DNA of 64,000 nucleotides from Hallerella sp963629575 (GCA_963629575.1 CAVGIM010000006.1:1-64000), one strand, 5' to 3'; counted from the first letter of the stretch, positions 35,690 through 44,805 are shown. Notes: generated from the letters alone by a model not told the origin. A program made the numbers and translations.

Positions 35690-37057
35690 ATGGGCTTTCT
35701 TCTCTTTCTGTCCGGCTGTCTTCTCGGAGCGCTCGTTCTGGGCTATCTCTGGATGCGCGAAAGAACGTCGCTTCGCGAAGAAATCACGGCATTCCATGCA
35801 AAGGCGGAATCGTTGCAGCAAAGGCTCGGCGAAACTTCCGACGAAAAGGCGCGCGTCGAAGCGAAACTTTCCGAAGCGGAAAAACAGTCGGCAAGGGCGG
35901 AACGAGAGCTTGTCGAATCCCGCGCCGAAGCGAAATCATGGCATGATAAATGGCAAGAAGCCTGTGACGCCCGGGAAGAAGACAGAAAGATTCGGGAAGC
36001 GGAGAAGGAAAAGGAAAAGAGCGTTCGGGCCGAAGCCCAGAAGAATTCCCTTTTGGAATTCAAGGATCTCGCCAACAGAATTTTCGAGGAAAAGTCGAAG
36101 ACGTTCACCAAAACGAGCCGGGAAAGCGTCGAATCGCTTCTGAAGCCGCTCAGCGAGAATCTGTCGGCGTTTAACAAGACGGTCCAGGACACCAAGGAGA
36201 ATAGCATCCGGGAAAGGGCCTCCATCAAGGAGCAGATCGAGAACCTGGTCAAGCAGACGCAGACGGTTTCGAAAGAGGCGGCAAGTCTCGCGAAGGCTCT
36301 CAAGGGAGATTCCAAGGTCCAGGGCGACTGGGGCGAAATGGTTCTTTCGACGATTCTCGAACGCTCGGGCCTCCAGAAAAACGTGCATTACACCGTGCAG
36401 GAAAGCGTAAAGAAGCCCGATGGGAAAAACGGAAGGCTCGACGTGCTTTTGCGTCTTCCCGACAATCGGACGATTATCATCGATTCGAAGGTTTCCCTGA
36501 CCGCATACGAAAAGTTCCTGAATTCGGACGATTCCGCGGTACAGGAGGCAGCCCGGAAGGATCACTGCCTGTCCGTAAAGAAGCACATCGACGAGCTCGC
36601 CGACAAAAAGTATGAACAGGCGCAAAGCGATACGCTCGACTTCGTGGTTCTCTTCATGCCCATCGAATCGGCCTATCTGCTCGCGATGCAGAGCGATCCG
36701 AATCTGTGGAACTACGCTTATGGCAAGCACATCCTGATGGTCAGCCCGACAAATCTCATCGCGTGTATCCGCCTTGTCGCGGACATCTGGCGGAGAGAAG
36801 CGCAAGGCAAAAACGCCGAGGAAATCGCGAAACAGGGAGAACGGCTTTACGAAAAGTTCGTGGGCTTCGCCGAGAGCTTCGGAAAAATCGGTTCCGGTCT
36901 CAAAGGCGCGCAAGACGCTTACGATAAAGCGCTCGGGCAGTTGAAAAACGGACAGGGAAACTTGACCGCCCAGGCGCAAAAGCTCCTGAAGCTCGGCGTC
37001 AAGACTTCCAAGAGTCTTCCCAAGAGCTTGGAAAGCGCCGATTTTCTGGATGAGTAA
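35690..37057 (+). CDS. rmuC: DNA recombination protein RmuC
   Basis: The protein has 455 residues: an N-terminal membrane anchor (MGFLLFLSGCLLGALVLGYL), a long coiled coil (about residues 25-190) and the RmuC nuclease-like core (KVQGDWGEMVLSTILERSGL, RLDVLLRLPDNRTIIIDSKV, LDFVVLFMPIESAYLLAM). RmuC is thought to limit inversion at short inverted repeats. D and E/K residues of a restriction-like fold are visible in DVLL...IIDSKV. The ATG at 35690 has a perfect AAGGAGG 5 bases upstream. An earlier ATG at 35666 lacks one. Confidence 0.93.
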   Translation: MGFLLFLSGCLLGALVLGYLWMRERTSLREEITAFHAKAESLQQRLGETSDEKARVEAKLSEAEKQSARAERELVESRAEAKSWHDKWQEACDAREEDRKIREAEKEKEKSVRAEAQKNSLLEFKDLANRIFEEKSKTFTKTSRESVESLLKPLSENLSAFNKTVQDTKENSIRERASIKEQIENLVKQTQTVSKEAASLAKALKGDSKVQGDWGEMVLSTILERSGLQKNVHYTVQESVKKPDGKNGRLDVLLRLPDNRTIIIDSKVSLTAYEKFLNSDDSAVQEAARKDHCLSVKKHIDELADKKYEQAQSDTLDFVVLFMPIESAYLLAMQSDPNLWNYAYGKHILMVSPTNLIACIRLVADIWRREAQGKNAEEIAKQGERLYEKFVGFAESFGKIGSGLKGAQDAYDKALGQLKNGQGNLTAQAQKLLKLGVKTSKSLPKSLESADFLDE

Positions 37058-37154
37058 TTTGGATTTGCGTGATACCAGGCGATGGCAAGAATGCCGAACC
37101 CGCCCGAAGCGCCGCAACCAAGTTTTTGAAAATTGAATTTTTAGAGATGACCTT

Positions 37155-37183
37155 TTGACTTTGCCGGTCAAAAAGTGTATTTT
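37155..37183 (+). promoter_or_regulatory. Sigma-70-like promoter before the small ORF at 37230
   Basis: TTGACT and TATTTT are separated by exactly 17 bases (37155-37160 and 37178-37183). This differs from the TAnnTTTG boxes seen elsewhere in the window. The rest of 37058-37229 holds no gene that I can support. Confidence 0.45.
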
Positions 37184-37229
37184 AACGAAAACGTTTTTCA
37201 CCTCCACTTCATGACAGGAGTTTTCCCCT

Positions 37230-37436
37230 ATGCGCGATCTGATTGACAAGTTGCTGAAGAAAGGCTATTCGGTTCTTTTTTCGATGGAGGGCGGGTTTCC
37301 CGTTATCCGAATCATCCAGGGCAAGGACGTGGAACATCCGGTCAAAAGCTGCAGTCTCGGTTCCGGGGCGTTCCGGTCCGCGGTCGAGGATTCGCTCCAG
37401 TCCCTGATTCTCGATTTGGAGCGTCACCCGGAATAG
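37230..37436 (+). CDS. Small hypothetical protein
   Basis: This 68-residue protein begins MRDLIDKLLKKGYSVLFSME and has no recognised domain. It has a good ribosome-binding site (AGGAG, 8 bases before the ATG), a sigma-70-like promoter about 50 bases upstream, and codon use like its neighbours. Those are the reasons for calling it a gene. The pattern of one helix followed by strands (LFSMEGGFPVIRIIQ) suggests a compact folded domain. Function unknown. Confidence 0.55.
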   Translation: MRDLIDKLLKKGYSVLFSMEGGFPVIRIIQGKDVEHPVKSCSLGSGAFRSAVEDSLQSLILDLERHPE

Positions 37437-37459
37437 TCCGGCGTTACGGGATAAATTTC

Positions 37460-37467
37460 TATATTTG
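37460..37467 (+). promoter_or_regulatory. Promoter-like box TATATTTG before prfC
   Basis: It matches TAnnTTTG exactly in the context AATTTC-TATATTTGGC, 24 bases before the prfC start. The recurring pyrimidine-C before TAT is kept. Confidence 0.5.
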
Positions 37468-37491
37468 GCTTCGATAACGAACGAGGCCATT

Positions 37492-39063
37492 TTGACTACC
37501 AATCCAGAAATCGCGAAGCGACGCACCTTTGCCATTGTCAGCCACCCGGATGCGGGAAAGACGACGATTACCGAAAAATTTCTCTGGTATGGAAAGGTCA
37601 TCCGCGAAGCGGGGCATGTCCGCGCCAAGGCGAACCGCAGCTACACGGTCAGCGACTGGATGAAGATCGAACAGGAACGCGGAATTTCGGTTTCGAGTTC
37701 CGTCCTGAATTTTCCGTTTGAAGGCTGCTGGTTCAACCTGGTCGATACGCCGGGGCACCAGGATTTTTGCGAAGATACCTATCGTGCGCTCACCGCTGTC
37801 GATTCCGCGCTTGTCCTTATCGATAGCGTAAACGGTGTCGAAAAGCAGACGATCAAGCTGATGGAAGTCTGCCGGATGCGGCACACGCCGATTATCACGT
37901 TCATCAACAAGATGGATCTCGACGGTCGCCCGGTCCTCGACTTGCTCGACCAGATCGAATCCGTCCTGAAAATCAAGGCGATTCCGTTTACGCTTCCGAT
38001 TGGCGTCGGGAAGCTTTTCAAGGGCGTCTATTCGATTGCGGAGAACACGTTCAACGTCTATGACGAAAAGTCCGGACACCAGGAAATTCTCCCGATGGAC
38101 GGTCCGGACGACCCGCGGCTTGTCGAGCTTTGCGGGGAGAACTGGGTCGCCCAGTTCCGCGAGGAATATGACATGGTGACGGGCGGAATGGATCCGTTCG
38201 ATCACGAACTTTTTTTGAAAGGGGAAATGTGCCCGGTCTTCTTTGGAAGCGCGGTAAACAATTTTGGCGTCCGCCAGCTGCTCAACGCCTTTGCGAGTCT
38301 CGCTCCGGCGCCGATGCCCCGCGAAACGGACAAGCGAACGGTTTCTCCCGAGGAACCGGATTTCAGCGGCTTTGTGTTTAAAATCCAGGCGAACATGGAC
38401 CCGAAGCATCGCGACAGGACCGCTTTCCTCAGAATCTGTTCCGGGGAATTTACCCGCGGGGACAAGGTCCATCACGTGCGCTCCGGCAGGGAAATCCGGC
38501 TGGCCGCTCCGACGGCGTTTCTCGCGAAGGACAAGGAAGTCATCGATACGGCGTGGGCGGGCGACATCGTGGGCATCAACGATCCGGGGCTTTTCCACAT
38601 CGGCGATACGCTCACAAAGGGCGAAAAGATGAACTTTACGGGCATTCCCGATTTCGCTCCGGAATTTTTTGCCCGCGTGACGCTTTTGAACCCTCTCAAG
38701 TCCAAGCAGCTTTCGAAAGGTCTCAAGGAGCTGACGGAGGAAGGCGCGACCCAACTGTATCAGCCCTTCAAGTCGGCGATTCCCGTCATCGGGGTGGTGG
38801 GGGAGCTCCAGTTCGACGTTCTCAAGTATCGGCTGATGGCGGAATACGGTGCGGACGTTTCGCTCGACCGCATTCCTTCTTACGGCGTCCGCTGGATTGT
38901 CGGCCCTGCCCAGGATGTGGAAAAGTTTGTCGATGAAAACGGCATCGACTGCATGCGCGACAAGGAAGAACGTTTCGTTTGCCTGTTCCCGAACGAATAC
39001 CGTCTGAGCCTCGCCGAGAAGAACTTTCCGTCGCTCAAGTTCCAGGAAACATCGCTCTCCTAA
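37492..39063 (+). CDS. prfC: Peptide chain release factor 3
   Basis: This translational GTPase recycles RF1 and RF2 from the ribosome. It has 523 residues (E. coli 529). G motifs are SHPDAGKTTITEK (G1), VDTPGHQDF (G3) and FINKMD (G4). The N-terminus (MTTNPEIAKRRTFAIVSHPD) matches RF3, not EF-G, and domains II and III follow with VGVVGELQFDVLKYRL near residue 440. I chose the TTG at 37492 because GAGG lies 5 bases upstream and the N-terminus aligns with known RF3. The TTG at 37465 would overlap the promoter box. Confidence 0.95.
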   Translation: MTTNPEIAKRRTFAIVSHPDAGKTTITEKFLWYGKVIREAGHVRAKANRSYTVSDWMKIEQERGISVSSSVLNFPFEGCWFNLVDTPGHQDFCEDTYRALTAVDSALVLIDSVNGVEKQTIKLMEVCRMRHTPIITFINKMDLDGRPVLDLLDQIESVLKIKAIPFTLPIGVGKLFKGVYSIAENTFNVYDEKSGHQEILPMDGPDDPRLVELCGENWVAQFREEYDMVTGGMDPFDHELFLKGEMCPVFFGSAVNNFGVRQLLNAFASLAPAPMPRETDKRTVSPEEPDFSGFVFKIQANMDPKHRDRTAFLRICSGEFTRGDKVHHVRSGREIRLAAPTAFLAKDKEVIDTAWAGDIVGINDPGLFHIGDTLTKGEKMNFTGIPDFAPEFFARVTLLNPLKSKQLSKGLKELTEEGATQLYQPFKSAIPVIGVVGELQFDVLKYRLMAEYGADVSLDRIPSYGVRWIVGPAQDVEKFVDENGIDCMRDKEERFVCLFPNEYRLSLAEKNFPSLKFQETSLS

Positions 39064-39074
39064 AGGACGCCCGG

Positions 39075-40361
39075 ATGCCAAGATCTTCCTTGCCGATGAA
39101 AAGATTTTTTCTTCTCCCGCTGGCCTTTTTGGTAGCTTGTTGCGGGACGGCGAAAAATCCCGAAGAAAAGATCGTCGTGCAAGAGGCCTTGGCGGAAAGT
39201 TCTGCGTCGGACTTTTCCGCTTCGTCGAGTTCCGCGGAAGTGCCGGAAGTTCCCGATTCGACGGTTTCGGAGGTTTCCTTCTTCGCCATCGGGGATGTTC
39301 TCTTTCACACGCCGCTTTTTAAGGATTGCGCGGAAGATTCTGCCCGGTGCGATTTCGACGGAATCTTTGCGCACTGGAAAAAGGATATCCGGGCCGCGGA
39401 CATCGCCGTGGTGAACCAGGAGACGGTCTTTGTTCCGCGCAGCGAAGGCTATTCGTCCTACCCGAGCTTCGGGTCGCCGGAAGAACTGGGCCTAGCGGAA
39501 ATCGCCGCGGGCTTTGACATCGTGACCCATGCGACAAATCATACGATAGACCGTGGCGAACGCGCAGTCGATTACACGCTCGACTTCTGGAAGGACAAGC
39601 CGGCGAAGGCGCTGGGAATCCATGCGACGGCATCTGACCGGGACTCGGTCTTTACGCTCGAAAGGAACGGCATCCGCTTTGCCTTCGTGAACTTCACCTA
39701 CGGGCTGAACGGCCAGAAGCTGCCGAAAAATCGTCCGTATCTCGTGGATCTTCTGGATTCGAGCGGCGAGTGGATTTCTCGGGTGCGAATGGCGGAAGCC
39801 CGCGCGGAGGTGACGGTCGCCTTTTTGCATTTCGGGACGGAATATACGGCGCTTCCGACGGAAGAGGCGATGAGGCAAGCCGAGCAGGCGATCGATGCCG
39901 GGGCGGATATTCTAGTCTGCGCGCACCCCCATGTTATCGAGCCGTATGGAATCTTTACGACGGCGGCGGGGAATCGCGCGCTTGTTTACTGGTCGCTCGG
40001 GAATTTTATATCGAACCAGCAGCAGCTCGAAACGAACCTGGGCGGGGTGGCAAAGTTTACCGTGCGAAAGACGCAAAAGGGCGACGGGAAAAAAATCGAA
40101 ATCCTGTCGGCAACGCTCGAAGCCTCGGTGACGCAGCAGGAGGCGGGAAACTACCACGCCGTCCCGCTCGAATCCTACACGGAAGATCTCGCGAAGGCGC
40201 ACTTGCTGCGCAGGAAAGTTCCCGAATTTACTCTGGAAAACCTGCAGAAGGCTTTCTGGAAGACGCTCGGCGAATCGTCGCTTTGTCGGACGGTTTCGCC
40301 TGCGGACGGATTGCCTCTGTCGATAACGAACCTTTCGGAATCCGACGCATCGAATTTTTAA
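39075..40361 (+). CDS. CapA-family metallophosphatase-like lipoprotein
   Basis: The 428-residue protein has a lipoprotein signal (FFLLPLAFLVAC), a serine-rich linker (SSASDFSASSSSAEVP) and a PGA_cap/CapA domain: FFAIGDVLFHTP, VVNQETVF, IVTHATNHTIDRG, VTVAFLHFGTEY, ILVCAHPHVIEP and ALVYWSLGNF. CapA relatives act in poly-gamma-glutamate or capsule handling, but most members are uncharacterised. The serine linker is typical of Fibrobacter surface lipoproteins. The ATG at 39075 has AAGGA 8 bases upstream. Another ATG at 39096 would give a tighter signal peptide but has no ribosome-binding site. Confidence 0.85.
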   Translation: MPRSSLPMKRFFLLPLAFLVACCGTAKNPEEKIVVQEALAESSASDFSASSSSAEVPEVPDSTVSEVSFFAIGDVLFHTPLFKDCAEDSARCDFDGIFAHWKKDIRAADIAVVNQETVFVPRSEGYSSYPSFGSPEELGLAEIAAGFDIVTHATNHTIDRGERAVDYTLDFWKDKPAKALGIHATASDRDSVFTLERNGIRFAFVNFTYGLNGQKLPKNRPYLVDLLDSSGEWISRVRMAEARAEVTVAFLHFGTEYTALPTEEAMRQAEQAIDAGADILVCAHPHVIEPYGIFTTAAGNRALVYWSLGNFISNQQQLETNLGGVAKFTVRKTQKGDGKKIEILSATLEASVTQQEAGNYHAVPLESYTEDLAKAHLLRRKVPEFTLENLQKAFWKTLGESSLCRTVSPADGLPLSITNLSESDASNF

Positions 40362-40377
40362 TACAAGGAGTTCCAAG

Positions 40378-41496
40378 ATGAAATCTGTTCCCATTACGCT
40401 TCTCGCCGGTTACCTCGGCGCAGGCAAGACGACTCTTCTGAACCACGTTCTGAACAACCAGCAGGGATACCATGTCGCGGTCATCGTCAACGACATCGGC
40501 GAAGTGAACATTGACCAGACGCTGATAGAAAAGGGCGGAAACGTCCAGCAGAAGGATTCCGTCGTGCCGCTTTCGAACGGCTGCATCTGCTGCACGCTCA
40601 AGACGGACCTTCTCGAGCAAATCGCGCAGATTCTGGAGCAGGACAAGTTCGACTACATTCTCATCGAAGCGAGCGGCATCTGCGAACCGCTCCCGATTGC
40701 GCAGACGATTACGCTCATGGGTTCCAAGCTGAAAAGCCGTGACGGGAAGCCGCTCCCGTGTCACCTCGACGGCATCATCTCGGTTGTCGATTGCATGCGG
40801 CTCGCTACGGAATTCGGCGGCGGCGAAAAGCTCCTCGACGAAAGCAGGGACGAGGAAGATGTCGCGAGCCTTCTCGTGCAGCAGATCGAATTTTGCAACA
40901 CGATAGTCCTGAACAAGGTGGATAGCGTTTCCGCAGACGAACTAAAGCATGTCAAGGCGGTTGTCCGCGCTCTCCAGCCCGAAGCGAAAATGATCGAAAC
41001 GAATTTCGGCAAGGTCGATATCCAGGACATTCTCGATACGAAGCTGTTTGACTTTAACAAGGTTTCGAGTTCCGCCGCCTGGATCCGGCAGTTGGAAAAT
41101 CCCGAAGAAGAGGAAGAAGGGGAGTCGGAAGAATACGGCATCGGGACGTTCGTGTATATGAGCCGTCGCCCGTTCAACCGCGAAAGGCTCGAAAAGTTTC
41201 TGGACAGCTACCCGAACAGCATTATCCGCTCCAAGGGAATCCTCTGGTTTGAAGACGACCGCGTGTATTCCTATATCTTTGAACAGGCCGGCAAGGATGC
41301 GAGCGCGCGTTGCCTTGGACGCTGGATCGCTTCGTTGAACAAGGGCGAACAGGAGCGCGCTCTCGCCGAGGAACCCGAAGTCCGAAAGATGTGGGACGAA
41401 AAATACGGCGACCGTGAAATCCGCCTGGTTTTCATCGGGCAGCACATGGATAAAAAGGATATCACGGCAAAGCTCGACGCGTGCCTCGGGGAATGA
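40378..41496 (+). CDS. CobW/COG0523-family GTPase metallochaperone
   Basis: The protein has 372 residues. The P-loop is GYLGAGKTTLLNHVL, the switch region DIGEVNIDQ, the metal-binding CxCC motif is in SNGCICCTLKTDL, and the NKxD motif is in IVLNKVDSV. A C-terminal CobW_C domain has FVYMSRRPFNRERLEKFL. Family members insert zinc, cobalt or iron into target enzymes using GTP. Which metal cannot be told: there is no Zur-like operator that I can identify and no metal gene next door. An acidic stretch (EEEEEGESEEYG) separates the domains. AAGGAG precedes the ATG and a strong terminator follows. Confidence 0.92.
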   Translation: MKSVPITLLAGYLGAGKTTLLNHVLNNQQGYHVAVIVNDIGEVNIDQTLIEKGGNVQQKDSVVPLSNGCICCTLKTDLLEQIAQILEQDKFDYILIEASGICEPLPIAQTITLMGSKLKSRDGKPLPCHLDGIISVVDCMRLATEFGGGEKLLDESRDEEDVASLLVQQIEFCNTIVLNKVDSVSADELKHVKAVVRALQPEAKMIETNFGKVDIQDILDTKLFDFNKVSSSAAWIRQLENPEEEEEGESEEYGIGTFVYMSRRPFNRERLEKFLDSYPNSIIRSKGILWFEDDRVYSYIFEQAGKDASARCLGRWIASLNKGEQERALAEEPEVRKMWDEKYGDREIRLVFIGQHMDKKDITAKLDACLGE

Positions 41497-41509
41497 TCGG
41501 AATGAAAAG

Positions 41510-41542
41510 TACCCGCCGGCTTTGCCGGCGGGTATCTTTTTG
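41510..41542 (+). terminator. Rho-independent terminator after the CobW-like gene
   Basis: A perfect 11-bp G+C-rich stem (TACCCGCCGGC / GCCGGCGGGTA) with a TTT loop is followed by TCTTTTT, 14 bases after the stop. Confidence 0.9.
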
Positions 41543-41587
41543 TAGAAATGTTACGGAGGACTGTTTGAGCGGGGTGGTGGTGGAATA

Positions 41588-41970
41588 GTTTTTTGAAAAA
41601 AACGAATTGTCTGCAGTTGTTTTTGGGTGTTTTTAAGAAAATTTTCTTTGTCCGCATCCCTTAGAGTCTGTTTTAGGGGAAAATCATATTTACTGCAGTT
41701 GAGTTGAAAAGTTTTTTAATAAAAACGAACAGTTCATAATTGTTGTGAAACGATTTTATGAAAAAGTCTTGTTGTTCGCAATTGATTTGAGACAATTCTA
41801 GGAAAAAATTGTGTTTCCATGGTCGTATTGGATGCGTTTTAGGGGAAAATCGAGTTCCCCGGGTCATTTTGGATGAGTTTTTGTAAAAATTTGAATTGCC
41901 CGCGGTTGACTTTTGCGATTTTACGGGTCTTGGAATATCGTTTTGACGCATTTTTGTAAAATAAACTTTG
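41588..41970. repeat. Degenerate tandem array, about ten 41-42 bp units
   Basis: Units share a core of the form G(T)4-6 / 2-4 bases / (A)4-6 followed by a TTG..C-C-G..TT tail. Core starts are at about 41588, 41629, 41670, 41711, 41752, 41794, 41836, 41877 and 41917, spaced 40 to 42 bases, with a shorter last unit near 41950. Sequences vary a lot from unit to unit but the spacing hardly does. On the minus strand, frames read 14-residue units such as INCEQQDFFIKSFH, NNYELFVFIKKLFN and NNCRQFVFFKKLFH, with a frame change between the outer units. The array could therefore be a decayed repeat-coding sequence or a non-coding array. It fills most of the 580-base space between the CobW-like gene and 42123. 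Confidence 0.7.
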
Positions 41971-42122
41971 GATTCCGGGCATTTCCGGGACCGTTTTATA
42001 TGTTTATGGGACAAAGGTTGTCTTTACGGTATGTGGAGGAGGCTTTTGGAGTTGGACGTTTTGGTTTCGCGGGGCAAAATGGGCAATCGGGATGGGTTCA
42101 CGTTCCCGCGGGAGACAGAAAA

Positions 42123-42866
42123 ATGAACAAGATCAAACAACAGTTGCGGGTTTCCGAACTCGACACCCTTTCCTCGACGATTGTCCGGCTTTACCGGGAC
42201 GCCGTGTCGTCCGGGGAGGGGGCGCTTTCGGGGGACGGGAACCTTGCCTCGATGATGGCGGACGTGGAGCGGCTCGCCCTCGAAATTTCGGCGGCTATCC
42301 GCAGCGACCGGGCGGAAAGCACGCTCGACGAAGCGGATATCGCGCGTGACGGGATAATCCGCGACCTGGCGGACGCGCTGACGGGCTACGCGGCGATTCC
42401 CGTCGAGAAAAAGAAGGCGGCTGCGGGTCGCTTGCTTTCGACTTTCCGGAAGTACGGGCGGGGGATTACCGGGAAGAGCTACGCGGAGGAGTCCTCGCTT
42501 GTCGAGAGTATGCTCGGGGACTTCTCTTCGGAAGCGTCCAAGGCGGACATTTCCCTTCTCGAAGGGGTCGGCGAGCTTCTCGCGTCTCTCCGTTCCGCCC
42601 AGGACGCATTCCACCGGGCTAGCGACGCTTTTACCACGGCGAAGGCCGGGAAGGGCGAAAACGCTACGGGCATCCGAAAGAGACTTCTCTCGCTTCTCAA
42701 CGGTCGGCTGGTCACCTATCTTTCTTGCCTGTCCTCGCTTTCGGGGTATGCGGATTTCGTTTCCCGCTGCGGGGCGGAGATCGACCGGGCGAACTTGGCG
42801 GCTGCGGTCCGCGGAAAGCCCGGGACGCCCGATGTGAAGGCGGAATACGCGGCTGCTTCGGTCTAG
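42123..42866 (+). CDS. Hypothetical helical protein next to repeat array
   Basis: This 247-residue protein is predicted to be almost all alpha-helical (VSELDTLSSTIVRLYRDAVS, IIRDLADALTGYAAIP, LLEGVGELLASLRSAQDAFH). There is no signal peptide, membrane segment or catalytic motif. By general look and length it might belong to the DUF6261-type proteins of Bacteroidetes and relatives, but I am not confident. The ATG at 42123 has GGGAGA upstream. The frame is also open without a methionine-anchored function through the last repeat units, which I take as chance. It lies between the repeat array and a defence-like island. Confidence 0.6.
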   Translation: MNKIKQQLRVSELDTLSSTIVRLYRDAVSSGEGALSGDGNLASMMADVERLALEISAAIRSDRAESTLDEADIARDGIIRDLADALTGYAAIPVEKKKAAAGRLLSTFRKYGRGITGKSYAEESSLVESMLGDFSSEASKADISLLEGVGELLASLRSAQDAFHRASDAFTTAKAGKGENATGIRKRLLSLLNGRLVTYLSCLSSLSGYADFVSRCGAEIDRANLAAAVRGKPGTPDVKAEYAAASV

Positions 42867-42889
42867 CGGTTTTCGTTGCGGGTTGAAAT

Positions 42890-42926
42890 GCGGGCGGCTC
42901 TTTTGGGGCTGCTCGCGTTTAGTTTT
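42890..42926 (+). terminator. Possible terminator after the hypothetical gene
   Basis: The stem GCGGGCGGC / GCTGCTCGC contains two G-T wobble pairs and is followed by GTTTAGTTTT. It lies 23 bases after the stop at 42866 and faces the end of the convergent ATPase gene. Confidence 0.4.
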
Positions 42927-42946
42927 AAACCTTTAAAAATGGGGTG

Positions 42947-44260
42947 TTAAAATGTTTCGTTTGTGCCTAAAGTGTACCATTCGAGCAATAGGATGCAATC
43001 TTTTACTGCCGGAGTTAAATTTATGGCGTATATTTGAACATTTTTTTTGTACGCTAGTTTTAGTGCATTAAATAGAATTGCGTGGAGGAAACTTTGTGTT
43101 GTAATTTTAAATCCAGAAAAGTCTAGGCAAAGTTCTCTTCCCTTTTCAATGTTTGGAATAAGATATTTGGTGCTGTATTTTTCTGCTTCGACGGTATTCT
43201 CGTTTGCGATGCTTAGTTTTATTTTAAGGGCTGTTTCTGGGCTTTTATCAAATTGGATAAAAGAAACCTTTTTTTTCGAAATGGATCTTTCGGTTGCTGT
43301 TTTTTGGATTCTTGAAAAAAGTTCTTCGAAATCGGCAACGCTTCTTTTGGGGATGTCCACAACAATTAGTGTTCCGTTGAATTTGCATTCAAGAAAACTA
43401 ATCTTGTTTGAAACACCTTCTTCTAGGGAACCTTCTAGCAGTAAGGCATCGTTTCCAGAAACAATTAGCATTCTGCCGGCAAGTCTTTTTACTAGTTCAG
43501 ATATAATAAAAAGACCCATTCCTGCATTTTGACTGCTACCGGACAAGCCTTTTGGAAATTTTCCTGAAAGAGACGGCCAGAGCGCGCGTTCAAGGGCTGT
43601 TTTGTTGTCGGTAATGTCGGAATGCATTTCTTTTAAGGAATTGAATATTCCGCAACCATTGTCCGCAACACAAATTTGAACGGCTCTTTCTTGCTGGTAG
43701 TCTTTTCCTTGGTCCATTCTTTGTGCTACAACAACACCACCGTAGGGATCGCCGGAGTGCTGGATTACGTTCCGGAGAAGTTCAATAAGAATGTATCTTA
43801 AGGTAAATGTTGTTTCTTGAGAATCGATGTATTCATCAGAATTGCAATCTTCTTTTATGGCTAGTTTTGCAATGTTTTCGGCAAGGAGCTCTATTTTCGC
43901 ATAATCATTTATTCTATGTAATTTTACAGTTCTACCGCTTTCTTGATAGGCTGCATCGGCATCGCTATTTGCTATTCGGGATAACCCTAGTTCGTTTGCG
44001 AATTTTGCTGTCGGTCTCCCCAATTCACAGATGGGATATATTCTAGCGCCTAATTCTCTTCGAGAGAGTGTGGCGATTGCGGTGAGCATCCAAGGCTGCA
44101 ATACGCGAAAATCGCCTATGTTGATTTTTTTGTCAAGGACGGATGGTAGCCAATTTAGAAATAGTGTGGGATTGGTGACAGATGTGTCGTTGCATATAGA
44201 ATCAGGAATTTCGCAGAGTACTTTTTCTTGTAATAAGATGTTGTAGAAAGTGGATTGCAT
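42947..44260 (-). CDS. GHKL-type ATPase with C-terminal STAS-like (DUF4325) domain
   Basis: The 437-residue protein has the GHKL (histidine-kinase-like ATPase) boxes in the right order in its middle: N box ILIELLRNVIQHSGDP, G1 box CVADNGCGIF and G2 box SQNAGMGLFIISEL. No phospho-acceptor histidine domain is present, so it is not an ordinary sensor kinase. The C-terminus (LCLDFSGFKITTQSFLHAIL) matches STAS-like DUF4325 domains. The N-terminal 150 residues are unknown. The DNA is visibly more A+T-rich than both the host genes and the hsd genes, so it has its own origin. The ATG at 44260 has AAGG in front. It lies beside a type I restriction system, so a defence role is plausible but not shown. 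Confidence 0.75.
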   Translation of the reverse strand: MQSTFYNILLQEKVLCEIPDSICNDTSVTNPTLFLNWLPSVLDKKINIGDFRVLQPWMLTAIATLSRRELGARIYPICELGRPTAKFANELGLSRIANSDADAAYQESGRTVKLHRINDYAKIELLAENIAKLAIKEDCNSDEYIDSQETTFTLRYILIELLRNVIQHSGDPYGGVVVAQRMDQGKDYQQERAVQICVADNGCGIFNSLKEMHSDITDNKTALERALWPSLSGKFPKGLSGSSQNAGMGLFIISELVKRLAGRMLIVSGNDALLLEGSLEEGVSNKISFLECKFNGTLIVVDIPKRSVADFEELFSRIQKTATERSISKKKVSFIQFDKSPETALKIKLSIANENTVEAEKYSTKYLIPNIEKGRELCLDFSGFKITTQSFLHAILFNALKLAYKKNVQIYAINLTPAVKDCILLLEWYTLGTNETF

Positions 44261-44311
44261 CTGGGACCTTTTTGTGTTAGAGGTGTATTTATCACAAAGC
44301 TTTGCATTAAT

Positions 44312-44328
44312 ATACTTTCGAAAAGTAT
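44312..44328. promoter_or_regulatory. Inverted repeat upstream of the ATPase gene
   Basis: ATACTTT-cga-AAAGTAT is a perfect 7-bp inverted repeat 51 bases upstream of the ATG at 44260. It could be an operator for a small dimeric repressor or a hairpin in the leader. Confidence 0.3.
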
Positions 44329-44385
44329 GGATATTGTGCTTTAAATGGACTCTCTGTGCAGTAAATTTTGATTTATCGCTCTGCC

Positions 44386-44805
44386 NNNNNNNNNNNNNNN
44401 NNNNNNNNNNNNNNNNNNNNNNNNNNNNNNNNNNNNNNNNNNNNNNNNNNNNNNNNNNNNNNNNNNNNNNNNNNNNNNNNNNNNNNNNNNNNNNNNNNNN
44501 NNNNNNNNNNNNNNNNNNNNNNNNNNNNNNNNNNNNNNNNNNNNNNNNNNNNNNNNNNNNNNNNNNNNNNNNNNNNNNNNNNNNNNNNNNNNNNNNNNNN
44601 NNNNNNNNNNNNNNNNNNNNNNNNNNNNNNNNNNNNNNNNNNNNNNNNNNNNNNNNNNNNNNNNNNNNNNNNNNNNNNNNNNNNNNNNNNNNNNNNNNNN
44701 NNNNNNNNNNNNNNNNNNNNNNNNNNNNNNNNNNNNNNNNNNNNNNNNNNNNNNNNNNNNNNNNNNNNNNNNNNNNNNNNNNNNNNNNNNNNNNNNNNNN
44801 NNNNN
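44386..44805. other. Assembly gap (420 N)
   Basis: An uninterrupted run of N replaces the sequence inside hsdS. The true length is unknown. Frames that appear open through it are not evidence for a fused protein. Confidence 1.

Noticed and set aside
41588..41970. CRISPR array
   Set aside because: Spacing is regular but there is no conserved repeat with variable spacers. Every unit is diverged along its whole length and no cas gene is near.
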